Below, piece by piece: positions 19,624-28,131 of a DNA stretch of 64,000 nucleotides. The position numbers and the translations under genes are program-made. Source of the DNA: 2-02-FULL-47-50 sp964479045 (GTDB taxonomy: Bacteria > Pseudomonadota > Gammaproteobacteria > Eutrophobiales > Eutrophobiaceae); contig CAYZJI010000006.1 of NCBI GenBank assembly GCA_964479045.1, positions 1 to 64,000 on the forward strand, given 5' to 3'. A model generated the notes under the pieces. The model had not been told where the DNA came from. It did no database searches and saw only the letters and a program-made list of their open reading frames with translations. The stretch's first letter is position 1. Each line of letters opens with the position of its first letter.

Positions 19624-20151
19624 ATGAGAGAACTGAAAATATATCTTTTAATGCTCCTTATTCTGCCCTGTGCAGCACTGGCCAATGCACCCGTGACGGA
19701 ACTGGTGCGGGTTGATAATGGCCAGCCTCAGTCCATGTCTGATTACATCGGCAAGGGCAAATGGGTGCTGGTGAATGTGTGGAGTCCGACCTGTACGGCG
19801 TGTGTAAAAGAACTGCCGGAAATTGAAGCCTTTCGCAAAAAACATGCGGAGGATGTGCAAATGCTCGGCGTCACCATCGACTTTCCAAGTTTTGGCTACG
19901 GCAAGATCGACATTATTAATGATTTCCTGCAGAGCACCCCGATCCACTATCCCCTGTTTCTTGCCGACATTGAATCCGCCTCTGATGTGATTGGCAACTG
20001 GCTGGTCGCAATTCCATTGATGGCGATCTACCATCCGGATGGGCGCGTCCTCGCACGCTGGCCCGGTTATGTGGACATCAATGAGATCGAGGAATTCATG
20101 CAGAACTACGAAAAATATACCCAGGACGATGAACTGTCGGTCGACTTCTAG
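19624..20151 (+). CDS. TlpA-like periplasmic thioredoxin
   Basis: A 175-residue thioredoxin-fold protein. The ATG at 19624 gives a clean signal peptide (MRELKIYLL...AALANA); an earlier in-frame start would add an unlikely extension. The redox motif is CTAC within WSPTCTACVKELPE, at about residues 60-63. It is of the TlpA/ResA type, periplasmic thiol reductases that often serve cytochrome c maturation. Its stop overlaps that of the convergent cytochrome c gene (shared CTAG at 20148-20151), so a link to the sulfur cluster is plausible. Confidence 0.82.
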   Translation: MRELKIYLLMLLILPCAALANAPVTELVRVDNGQPQSMSDYIGKGKWVLVNVWSPTCTACVKELPEIEAFRKKHAEDVQMLGVTIDFPSFGYGKIDIINDFLQSTPIHYPLFLADIESASDVIGNWLVAIPLMAIYHPDGRVLARWPGYVDINEIEEFMQNYEKYTQDDELSVDF

Positions 20152-20705
20152 TTTTTACCGCCCCTTTCCTGTTCATACACATTAATAAACCCGTCACGGT
20201 TGGGCATTTGTACCTTGGGCAACGTTTCGGCATTCATCTCATCTTCTTCACCGATGATGTTGTTCAGGTATAAAAGATAGGCCGTAATCGCATACACCTC
20301 ATCGTTGGCCAGCGTACCCGGTGCGTCCATGGGCATGGAACGGCGGATCATATCGAACAGTGTTGTGACATAGGGCCAGTAACTGCCGACCGTTTGTTCC
20401 GGATATTCACTGGTCAACGCCATTTTCGCACCCGCAAGTGGATCGGCCGTGCCGCCCGCCCCTTCCGGGCCATGACAAGCCACACACAATTTGTCATAAA
20501 GACGCTTGCCCGTTTTCACAGTGCCCTCACCTTCAGGCAACCCTTCACCATCGGGCATGATACCGATCTCCCAGTGGGCGATCTCTTCCGCCGTTGCAGG
20601 TTGGCCAAGGTTCGGGCCCTGTGGCGCACCCGCAAATACGGGATTAATCCCAACCAGTATCAATACTGATATCGTCAGCAGGTTTCTCAGTTTCTGTTTC
20701 ATCAT
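20148..20705 (-). CDS. Cytochrome c subunit of sulfite dehydrogenase
   Basis: A 185-residue class I cytochrome c with signal peptide (MMKQKLRNLL...VFAGAPQ). One haem site is seen, CVACH followed by GPEGAGG, and the axial Met is likely in RRSMPMDAPGTL. This matches the c-type cytochrome partner (SorB/SoxD-like) that takes electrons from SoxC-type sulfite dehydrogenases. The start at 20705 overlaps the end of the soxC-like gene by about 60 bases, so the two are translationally linked; the start is not certain because no clear ribosome site is visible. Confidence 0.82.
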   Translation of the reverse strand: MMKQKLRNLLTISVLILVGINPVFAGAPQGPNLGQPATAEEIAHWEIGIMPDGEGLPEGEGTVKTGKRLYDKLCVACHGPEGAGGTADPLAGAKMALTSEYPEQTVGSYWPYVTTLFDMIRRSMPMDAPGTLANDEVYAITAYLLYLNNIIGEEDEMNAETLPKVQMPNRDGFINVYEQERGGKN

Positions 20706-22014
20706 AAATGTGATTGACCACACCATCTTCATCAATCTGCCAGGTGACGATGGCGTTGTAATGGAAAAATCCGTGGCGGCCGCGCTCTGCCACAAGTTGG
20801 TTGCGTTCCGGTTGCACATAACCGCTTTCATCAGTGGCACGGCTTTTGAGAATCGCCGGTTTGCCGTTCCATTGCCAGGGAATACGAAAACGTGTGAAGG
20901 ACTGTGATAGCACCGGTTTCTGCAATTCAGCTTCCGCCCAGCTTTTGCCATCATCCGCAGAGACTTCCACTTTTTCAATCTTGCCGCGACCACTCCAGGC
21001 CAGGCCTGTGATCTGATACAGGCCGGGTTCTTTCAAAATCATGTTGGCGGACGGTGAGGTGATTAAGGATTTCGCTTCCATCACAAACGTGAACATGCGC
21101 GCGTTGCCATCCGGCTGCAGTTCGGTATAACGCGACGTTTCATTGCGCGCCATGATCGGTTGTTTGGTCAGTTTCAGACGCCGCAACCATTTCACATTCA
21201 ATACGCCTTCCCAGCCGGGCAAGATCAAACGCAAGGGATAACCGTTTTCCGGACGAATGCGTTCACCATTCTGATACAGTGCCAGCAAACCATCGGCCAG
21301 CGCCTTTTCCAGCGGGATGCTGATGTTCATGGCAAAGGCATCGGCGCCTTCGGCGATCAACCATTTGGCTTTGTCCGTCACCCCGGCTTCATTCAAAATG
21401 GTGGCGAGTGGGACACCGGTCCATTCGCTGTTGGACACCAGGCCGTGAAAATAACCGGCTTCTGATTTTGAAGGTAATTTGTTCCAGCCCGCATTACTGT
21501 TGCCGCCGCATTCAACAAAACAGATGCGTGATTGCATCGGATAACGCAATAAATTTTCTATTGTGAAAAAGGACGGATTTTTGACCAGACCATGCACCAG
21601 TAATTTATGCTGCTTCGGATCGATCTGCGGCACGCCATTATGATGACGCTCGAAATGCAAACCGCTCGGTGTAATAGTGCCTTCGAGCCTGTGCAACGGC
21701 GTCCACGACACACCGTTGCCTGCGACGGTGCGATTGGCAGACGGGAAACGCACAACTTCATCTTCATATTTAGAAGGCACGCCATAAATCGAAAACGGCG
21801 CACCCGGTTCATGCATCCACGGCGGACTGGCGGGATTTATCACTTCGGTCTTTTCTTCAGCCAGTGCTACAGGTACAACCGGTGCAGCGAGTGCCGCCAC
21901 ACTGAAGGTCAATCCCGATTTAAGAAACAAACGCCGATCCAGCAAACCGTTACCGGCGATGGGTGTATGCAGTTGTTTGTCTTTGGTTTTGTTCTTTATT
22001 GTTTTCATCTGCAC
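20644..22014 (-). CDS. soxC: SoxC-like molybdopterin sulfite dehydrogenase
   Basis: A 456-residue sulfite-oxidase-family protein. A Tat-type signal is visible (RRLFLKSG at 27-34, then a hydrophobic stretch). The molybdenum-ligating Cys is C169 in CFVECGGN; the Moco domain is followed by the Mo-co dimerisation domain (about 315-430). SoxC-type enzymes oxidise sulfite or protein-bound sulfane in the periplasm and pass electrons to cytochrome c, here the next gene. No soxXYZAB genes are present in the window, so a stand-alone sulfite dehydrogenase role is more likely than a full Sox complex. Confidence 0.85.
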   Translation of the reverse strand: MQMKTIKNKTKDKQLHTPIAGNGLLDRRLFLKSGLTFSVAALAAPVVPVALAEEKTEVINPASPPWMHEPGAPFSIYGVPSKYEDEVVRFPSANRTVAGNGVSWTPLHRLEGTITPSGLHFERHHNGVPQIDPKQHKLLVHGLVKNPSFFTIENLLRYPMQSRICFVECGGNSNAGWNKLPSKSEAGYFHGLVSNSEWTGVPLATILNEAGVTDKAKWLIAEGADAFAMNISIPLEKALADGLLALYQNGERIRPENGYPLRLILPGWEGVLNVKWLRRLKLTKQPIMARNETSRYTELQPDGNARMFTFVMEAKSLITSPSANMILKEPGLYQITGLAWSGRGKIEKVEVSADDGKSWAEAELQKPVLSQSFTRFRIPWQWNGKPAILKSRATDESGYVQPERNQLVAERGRHGFFHYNAIVTWQIDEDGVVNHIYDETETEKPADDISIDTGWD

Positions 22015-22035
22015 ACAACCCTGATGTTTATCGTC

Positions 22036-22464
22036 TCACTCCAGGAAAATTTTATGCAATAAAAAGCCGGTAATCATCGCCGCCGTAAAAATAAAAATTG
22101 AAAACTCTCCGCTTACCAGTGCCGTCAATGCCGGGCCCGGACATAAACCGGCCATGCCCCAGCCCGTACCAAACAGCATAGCACCGGCTACCAGTCTGGC
22201 ATCAAGCGCCGTTTTGACCGGCAAGTTAAATTTCTGCTCGAAAAGCGGCGACGTACGTTTGAGTATTAACCGGTATCCCGGAATGGTGACGGCAAGGGCG
22301 CCGGCCATGACCATTAATAAGGTAGGGTCCCAGCCGCCGGTGATATCAAGAAAGCCGATGACCTTCGTGGGATTTATCATTTGCGACAATACCAGTCCTG
22401 CTCCAAACAGCATGCCTGAAACAAGCACTGTAAGATAACGCAGGACGTTGATATGGCCGGGCAT
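22036..22464 (-). CDS. YeeE/YedE-type transporter, C-terminal half (DUF6691-like)
   Basis: A 142-residue membrane protein with about four hydrophobic segments and the conserved GTGWGMAGLCPGPA motif with a Cys. It is one half of a split YeeE/YedE (TsuA-like) transporter, a family that imports thiosulfate or other sulfur species. The ATG at 22464 is chosen because it follows the stop of the partner half by one base. Confidence 0.85.
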   Translation of the reverse strand: MPGHINVLRYLTVLVSGMLFGAGLVLSQMINPTKVIGFLDITGGWDPTLLMVMAGALAVTIPGYRLILKRTSPLFEQKFNLPVKTALDARLVAGAMLFGTGWGMAGLCPGPALTALVSGEFSIFIFTAAMITGFLLHKIFLE

Positions 22465-22465
22465 A

Positions 22466-22897
22466 TCAGTTCCCCAACACATGCCGCATGATATAAACCG
22501 TGATCATGCCACTGCTGATAAAAATGAGTGTTGCGACTATTGAACGTTTGGAGAACCGGGCAATGCCGCAGATGCCATGTCCACTGGTACAACCACTGCC
22601 CAGCCGTGTGCCAAACCCCACCAGCAAACCACTCATAATCAGCAAGGGCCAGGAGGTATCCATTTTTATGATCAAGGGTTCGCCACTCAATACAGGGAAA
22701 AGCAATGCACCTGTCCACAACCCGATGATAAATATCACGCGCCAGACCCGATCGTGCTGACTGAAATTCAACAAACCTCCTGCAATCCCGCTGATCCCGG
22801 CAATGCGTCCATTGGCGGCGAGTAACAATGTGGCCGCGATTCCAAGCAATATGCCGCCCAGAAAACCACTGACTGGCGTAAACGTTTCCATAATCAT
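22466..22897 (-). CDS. YeeE/YedE-type transporter, N-terminal half
   Basis: A 143-residue membrane protein, the other half of the split YeeE/YedE sulfur transporter. It carries the conserved GFGTRLGSGCTSGHGICG motif whose Cys is used to pass thiosulfate in the fused homologue. The start ATG at 22897 overlaps the TGA of the upstream TauE gene (ATGA). Confidence 0.88.
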   Translation of the reverse strand: MIMETFTPVSGFLGGILLGIAATLLLAANGRIAGISGIAGGLLNFSQHDRVWRVIFIIGLWTGALLFPVLSGEPLIIKMDTSWPLLIMSGLLVGFGTRLGSGCTSGHGICGIARFSKRSIVATLIFISSGMITVYIMRHVLGN

Positions 22898-23712
22898 CGA
22901 TGCATAATCAGCACTGTCACCGCGACAATGATCATGGCTGCAGAAAATATTTTCTGCAGTTTGGGCCCAGCGATTTTCCTCGCCAGCAAACGTCCACCCA
23001 GCATACCCAGCACACCACCCAGCAGGAACAGGAATAAGAGCAGCCAGGGCAAGCTGCGGCCGGACAGGATCGCGGAAGCAGTCCCGGCCAGACCGATAAA
23101 GGTAATGATCAATAACGATGTGGCAATGGCACGATGAATACTCATGCGTGTGACAAACATCAATGCAGGCACAATCACAAAACCACCCCCGACTCCGAAA
23201 AACCCGGACATCAATCCTGTGATGATGCCTGTTGATAACAAAACCGCGCTGCACGGCGCTGTAAGGCGCAAGGTTTCATCCGGGCGAAACCGGCACACCG
23301 GATTAGTGTCATTATTAATGGCCGGTACAAAATCAGCACGAACGACATTTGCCGTGTCCGGCGCGTGGCTTGCCCTCAGCCACATTGAAATGGCGACGAT
23401 GATCATCAATACCGCAAACGCGAAAGTGATCCACGCTTCATCCACCTGTTGTGCGAGATAAATACCGGCAGGAGCGGCCAGCATACCGCCGGCAACAAAT
23501 AACACTGTGGCCCTGAATTCCACCAATCGCGCGCGTATGGCACCGGCGGCGCCGATGGCCGTCATGATGGCTACCGTAAACAGGGAAATGATTGCCGCAT
23601 CCACGGGCCGCACATTCAGACCATAGATCAACAAAGGCACGGCAAAAATAGATCCGCCGCCCCCGGTCAACCCGAGCGACAGACCGACAATTATTCCGTA
23701 CAGGATCGCCAC
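22894..23712 (-). CDS. TauE/SafE-family sulfite (sulfonate) exporter
   Basis: A 272-residue inner-membrane protein with about eight hydrophobic segments and the family signatures GLTGGGGSIFAVPLL (first repeat) and GFFGVGGGFVIVPAL (second repeat). Family members export sulfite or other sulfur-containing anions. It lies between the persulfide dioxygenase and the YeeE/YedE pair and overlaps the latter, so export of sulfite made by the dioxygenase to the periplasmic SoxC enzyme is a reasonable model. Confidence 0.88.
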   Translation of the reverse strand: MAILYGIIVGLSLGLTGGGGSIFAVPLLIYGLNVRPVDAAIISLFTVAIMTAIGAAGAIRARLVEFRATVLFVAGGMLAAPAGIYLAQQVDEAWITFAFAVLMIIVAISMWLRASHAPDTANVVRADFVPAINNDTNPVCRFRPDETLRLTAPCSAVLLSTGIITGLMSGFFGVGGGFVIVPALMFVTRMSIHRAIATSLLIITFIGLAGTASAILSGRSLPWLLLFLFLLGGVLGMLGGRLLARKIAGPKLQKIFSAAMIIVAVTVLIMHR

Positions 23713-23718
23713 GGAAGA

Positions 23719-24471
23719 TCAGCCTTGCGGACTCAGGGTCATCTGATTGCAGTATTCGTTCATTTTTTCCGGCAGGCTGGGCGGACATATACCACATTGA
23801 CGATTACCGGGTATGGCGAAATCAATAAATTTCGGATACGCGAGTTTCAGATTTCCCATAATCGCGAGAAACTCATCAAGCGTTTTTGCCCCACCGATGC
23901 GCGGATTGCGTGTGCGTTCCTGCGCCACGGTGCTGACCCGGCGTTGCTGATAATCATGGCCGGGATACACCAGCGTATCGTCAGGCAAGGCAAATATCTT
24001 TCCGGTAATAGAATGATAAAGTGCCGTCGCATCACCATTCTGAAAATCGGTGCGTCCGCAACCATCAATCAGCAACGCATCACCGGTAAGGATGCGATCA
24101 CCGACGCGATAGGAAAAATGATCGTCCGTATGGCCCGGCGTATAGAGCGGATCGATATGCACACTGCCGAATTGGAGGGTCTTGCCATCTTCCACTGCGA
24201 TATCCGCGCAGGGTAGCTGATCCATGATCGGGAATCCGGTTTTGCAACCGGTCTCTTTGTGGAGCTTCAGTGCGGACGTGATGTGATCGGCATGGATATG
24301 GGTTTCCAGTGTGCAGGCGAGTTTCAAACCGAGTTCATTGATAATACCGAGATCACGTTGCCAGGCCGGGTAGACCGGATCGATCAGCACCGCCAGCCCG
24401 GTCTCTTCACAGCCCAGTAAATAGGTATAGGTGGAACTTAGCGGCTCAAATAACTGCCTGAAAATCATCAT
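23719..24471 (-). CDS. ETHE1-like persulfide (sulfur) dioxygenase
   Basis: A 250-residue metallo-beta-lactamase-fold enzyme. The iron-binding THIHADH motif (about 60-66), TPGHTDDH and GDALLIDGCGRTDFQ mark it as an ETHE1/Blh-type dioxygenase that oxidises glutathione persulfide to sulfite. The start is placed at the ATG pair at 24471, where similarity begins. It is the first gene of the co-oriented sulfur set and needs a persulfide from a source such as SQR, which is not in the window. Confidence 0.9.
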   Translation of the reverse strand: MMIFRQLFEPLSSTYTYLLGCEETGLAVLIDPVYPAWQRDLGIINELGLKLACTLETHIHADHITSALKLHKETGCKTGFPIMDQLPCADIAVEDGKTLQFGSVHIDPLYTPGHTDDHFSYRVGDRILTGDALLIDGCGRTDFQNGDATALYHSITGKIFALPDDTLVYPGHDYQQRRVSTVAQERTRNPRIGGAKTLDEFLAIMGNLKLAYPKFIDFAIPGNRQCGICPPSLPEKMNEYCNQMTLSPQG

Positions 24472-24543
24472 GTTATTCACTTGATCGATCAATTATATAA
24501 ATATATTAAGATATTACTATGTATTGGGATTATTACAATTATT

Positions 24544-25443
24544 TCAAGTCTGTGCACCAGCACGCTGCAATTCTTCTCGGGTCAGAATAAACACACCTTC
24601 CCCTCCGCGTTCAAACTCCAGCCACACGAAGGGGTATTCAGGACACTGTTCCATCAAAGCGTGCTGGCTGTTACCCACTTCTACCGCGATCACGCCCTGC
24701 GCTGTCATGAAATCCGCTGCAGAGTGCAGTATGCGCTTGACGATCTGCAATCCATCGACTCCGGCTTCGAGGCCCAGTGCAGGTTCATGCCGGAACTCCG
24801 GCGGGAGCATGGCCATGTCCTGAGCATCCACATACGGCGGATTGGCGATAATGAGATCATAGTGTCTGCCCTGCAGTTGCTCGAACAGATCAGATTGGAT
24901 CAGACGCACACGATCCTGCAATTGATAATGCTCAACATTTTTTCGTGCAACATCAAGCGCATCCATACTGACATCGATTGCATCCACATTTGCCCCGGGA
25001 AATGCAAACGCACTGGCAATCGCGATGCACCCGCTGCCTGTCCCAACATCCAGTATGGATTTAACCTGTCCCGGATCGCACCAGGGTATGAATTGTTCGG
25101 TGATCAATTCCGCAAATGGTGAACGCGGGACCAGCACATGTTCATTCACATAAAAGGGCAAGCCGGCAAACCAGGCTTCATTCAGAAGATAGGCTGCTGG
25201 CTTGCGGGTCTGGATACGCTGGTTAACGAGTGTAATTATTTTTTTTCTGTTTTCTGCATCAACATCCATGTCCAGTTGGTCTTCGTCTGCATCGAACGGC
25301 AGACCAAGTCCTCGTAAAACGATAAATGCCGCTTCATCCAGCGGGTTGTCCGTGCCGTGACCATAATGCAGATCATGCTTTTCAAATTCGGCGGTGGCCC
25401 AGTCGATCAACTGGCGAGATGTATTGCAGGGATTTTCTGTCAT
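24544..25443 (-). CDS. prmB: Ribosomal protein uL3 glutamine methyltransferase PrmB
   Basis: A 299-residue PrmB, the SAM-dependent enzyme that N5-methylates a glutamine of ribosomal protein L3. The SAM site is DVGTGSGCIAIA (about 143-154) and the catalytic NPPY follows near residue 205 (LIIANPPYVDAQD). The start codon and first codons (MTEN) come from the end of a MITE-like repeat. prmB commonly neighbours aroC; here about 6 kb of other genes separate them. Confidence 0.92.
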   Translation of the reverse strand: MTENPCNTSRQLIDWATAEFEKHDLHYGHGTDNPLDEAAFIVLRGLGLPFDADEDQLDMDVDAENRKKIITLVNQRIQTRKPAAYLLNEAWFAGLPFYVNEHVLVPRSPFAELITEQFIPWCDPGQVKSILDVGTGSGCIAIASAFAFPGANVDAIDVSMDALDVARKNVEHYQLQDRVRLIQSDLFEQLQGRHYDLIIANPPYVDAQDMAMLPPEFRHEPALGLEAGVDGLQIVKRILHSAADFMTAQGVIAVEVGNSQHALMEQCPEYPFVWLEFERGGEGVFILTREELQRAGAQT

Positions 25444-25510
25444 TCCGGACGTATGTGAGAAATCGGATTGTTTATATTTAATATGGATTTCTCGCTACGC
25501 TCGAAATGAC
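25439..25510. repeat. GTCATTTCGA MITE-like element
   Basis: About 72 bases. The left end is degenerate (GTCATTCCGGAC...GAGAAATC) and the right end exact (GGATTTCTCGCTACGCTCGAAATGAC). The ends are inverted relative to each other. It overlaps the first codons of prmB. Confidence 0.7.
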
Positions 25511-25532
25511 AATAAAGTAATGACAGATGGTT

Positions 25533-27158
25533 TTAATTCACCGGCGGAGGGACATAACCCGGAATGCTGTTGAGATCGAAATCATCAATCTGTTCCGGCG
25601 CCAGATGCTCTTTTGCATATTTCAGATACACCCGGTCCCACATGAACACATCAAACAAATCCGGGTCAACGTGATGGTCCTGTTTCATGCGGCCGAGAAT
25701 CGTGAGTGATTTTGAAAGTGACATGGCTTTTTTGTAGGGACGATCCTTGGCCGTCAAGGCTTCAAATACATCGGCGATCGCCACCATGCGCGCAGGGATG
25801 GACATCTCTTCTTTTTTGAGTTTGTTCGGATAGCCTGTACCGTCCATTTTTTCATGATGACCACCGGCATATTCCGGCACGCGTTTGAGGTGCTTGGGAT
25901 ACGGCAGTGATTCCAGCATCTTGATGGTCACAGCCACATGATTGTTGATGATTTCCCGTTCCCGGTAACTTAATGTGCCGCGGCCGATCTTGAGATTTTC
26001 CACTTCTTCTTCGCTCAATAAACGTTCTTTCGTCTCGGCCGGCGTCTGCCATTGATAATGGCTGATCTGTTCAATACGCTTGATGGCGTCCGGCGAAATG
26101 GCCTCACCACCGATATTACATGCGCGGATAAAGTCGCGGTCAGCGTCCAGGCTTTTGAGTTTTGCCACCAGATCCATGTCCCGCAATTCCGTAATATCCA
26201 GCTCCGCGAGACGCAGGCGCAACGCATCGATCTCGGCATCACGCTTCAGGATTTCAAAACGCAGATCGACATGCTGGATCTTGTCAAAGATGGTCTCGAG
26301 CTTGGTCGCCTTGTCCACCACATACTCCGGCGTGGTGATCTTGCCACAATCATGCAGCCACGCAGCCACATCCAGTTCGTATTTTTCCGTCTCGGTCATG
26401 GTGAAGTCCCTGAGCGGCCCGTACTGGATACTGCAGGCAGCGTTGGCAATCATGTTGGTTAATACCGGTACACGCCGGCAGTGTCCGGCGGTGTAGGGTG
26501 ATTTTTCATCGATGGCATTTGCGATCAGTTGTATCAATGCATCGAACAGTTTTTTCTGGGCTTCAATCAGTGACTGATTGGTGATGGCCACCGCCGCCTG
26601 TGATGCCAGTGATTCCACCAGTTGTTGATCGAGGGCGGAGAACGGCTGGATGTTCCAGGTTTCCTTGTCCTTGGCATTGATGAGTTGCAGAACACCGATG
26701 ATCACATTTTCATGGTTGGTCATCGGTACCGTGAGGAACGACTGTGAGCGATAACCGGTTTTCTGATCAAAGTTGCGTGTACCGGAAAAGTCGAATTCCG
26801 TATTGCTGTAGGCATCATCAATATTGATGGTTTTGTTCTGCAGCACGGCACAGGCTGCCACATTATGCAGGTTGGGCGTGCCATCCTCCTGATAAAGCCG
26901 CACCGGATAATAAGTAATCTCGTCACCGCTATTGACGCCCTTGTGCACCATCAGAGTGTCATTGTGCATGATTTCGAATTTCAGCCGGTTATCGTCCGTA
27001 CGGCTGTAAAGCGTGCCGCCATCGGCGTTGGTGATCTCCTTGGCACGCATCAGGATCATTTCCAGCAGGCGCCGGTGGTCCTTCTCTGCCGACAGGGCAA
27101 TACCAATGGCATTCAATTCACCGAGCAGCTTCAGCAGGTCTGTATTCGAAGTGGCCAT
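25533..27158 (-). CDS. GAF-HD-GYP c-di-GMP phosphodiesterase
   Basis: A 541-residue soluble protein. Residues about 15-200 form a GAF sensor domain (VLQLINAK motif near 156-163). The HD-GYP domain has HD at 269-270 (WLHDCGKI) and HHEKMDGTGYP at 434-444, with the GYP signature complete, so it should hydrolyse c-di-GMP. The HD and HHE motifs are about 165 residues apart instead of the usual 60-70, because of a charged helical insertion (about 290-390). An opposing diguanylate cyclase is encoded at 12.4 kb. Confidence 0.88.
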   Translation of the reverse strand: MATSNTDLLKLLGELNAIGIALSAEKDHRRLLEMILMRAKEITNADGGTLYSRTDDNRLKFEIMHNDTLMVHKGVNSGDEITYYPVRLYQEDGTPNLHNVAACAVLQNKTINIDDAYSNTEFDFSGTRNFDQKTGYRSQSFLTVPMTNHENVIIGVLQLINAKDKETWNIQPFSALDQQLVESLASQAAVAITNQSLIEAQKKLFDALIQLIANAIDEKSPYTAGHCRRVPVLTNMIANAACSIQYGPLRDFTMTETEKYELDVAAWLHDCGKITTPEYVVDKATKLETIFDKIQHVDLRFEILKRDAEIDALRLRLAELDITELRDMDLVAKLKSLDADRDFIRACNIGGEAISPDAIKRIEQISHYQWQTPAETKERLLSEEEVENLKIGRGTLSYREREIINNHVAVTIKMLESLPYPKHLKRVPEYAGGHHEKMDGTGYPNKLKKEEMSIPARMVAIADVFEALTAKDRPYKKAMSLSKSLTILGRMKQDHHVDPDLFDVFMWDRVYLKYAKEHLAPEQIDDFDLNSIPGYVPPPVN

Positions 27159-27248
27159 TCAATCCGCCCATCCAATCCACTTATCACTTATATTTATTAT
27201 TTGCCGGACACTATACTATACAAGCCAAGTATAACCGGCCAAGCTGAT

Positions 27249-28043
27249 ATGAATAAATTTATCATCTGCATCTTTTTGATTTTCATCCCCTTTTCCCTCA
27301 CGGCCGAAACGGAATCTACAGCGTCGGCGAAGAAGAAACCGGAGTTCACGGAAAACCAGCTGAAACAGCTTGAGGCGGCAGAAGTAAAGTACAAAGACAA
27401 TCCCGAGATGATGAAACTCATTAACAAGGTCAAGGAACAGTCCGGCCTGAACGATGCGGCTGCACAAGAACCCCCCGCACCTGCCCAACCAGAACCACCG
27501 GCCTTTGAGGGTTCCGCCGAGGTGGCCGATGATGCCTATCGTAATCGGGACTATGAAACGGCCTTCAAGCATTATCAGGCGCTGGCGGCCGAGGGCGATG
27601 TCGACGCCAGCATGAAGCTCGGCACCATGTACCAAATGGGCCAGGGCACGGATCAGGACCCGGCGGCGGCACAGGCCTGGTATAAAAAAGCCGCCGAAGC
27701 CGGTGACCCCCGCGCCGAGGCCTTCATGCGTTTTAATGAAACCAAGGACATGTCAGAGGAGGACCGCGAACGCAGCAATCAGGTTTACGACGAAATCTCC
27801 GGCAAGCAGGGCACTGCAAAGCAACAGCCGCCCTCCGGTTCAACCGCGGATGATGGCAACGCGATAAAATTTTCCGTAATTCATTCATCCACGAACACAC
27901 CACAGGCCGGCGGCGGGCTTTACCGGCCAGCGACCGCAGAGAAAATCACGCCTGAAAAGCTCAGCGAAGCAGACCATCACAAACCCGTGACCGGAGTGGA
28001 ACACCTGAAACCGGAGAAATTTCATCGGGACCAGCTCAACTAA
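27249..28043 (+). CDS. Exported Sel1/TPR-repeat protein
   Basis: A 264-residue protein with a signal peptide (MNKFIICIFLIFIPFSLTAE). A Pro-rich linker near 77-90 precedes a short TPR/Sel1 region (about 95-160: DAYRNRDYETAFKHYQALA, ASMKLGTMYQMGQGT, AAAQAWYKKAAEAGDPRA). The C-terminal 100 residues are polar and low in complexity. Sel1 repeats mediate protein-protein contacts; the partner is unknown. The start at 27249 is preferred because it begins the signal peptide; in-frame codons upstream overlap the divergent HD-GYP gene. Confidence 0.75.
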   Translation: MNKFIICIFLIFIPFSLTAETESTASAKKKPEFTENQLKQLEAAEVKYKDNPEMMKLINKVKEQSGLNDAAAQEPPAPAQPEPPAFEGSAEVADDAYRNRDYETAFKHYQALAAEGDVDASMKLGTMYQMGQGTDQDPAAAQAWYKKAAEAGDPRAEAFMRFNETKDMSEEDRERSNQVYDEISGKQGTAKQQPPSGSTADDGNAIKFSVIHSSTNTPQAGGGLYRPATAEKITPEKLSEADHHKPVTGVEHLKPEKFHRDQLN

Positions 28044-28131
28044 GCACTACAAAAATCGCCGGGGGAGATGACGAAAATCCACTGTCAATCTATAATGACA
28101 TGTATCTATATAGAGACGCCTTGAAAAACAC

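Noticed and set aside
20148..22014. A full Sox thiosulfate-oxidation operon
   Set aside because: Only a SoxC-like enzyme and a cytochrome are present; soxX, Y, Z, A and B are absent from the window.
26865..27248. Upstream extension of the Sel1-repeat gene
   Set aside because: The extension runs antisense through the HD-GYP gene; the signal peptide begins at the ATG at 27249.
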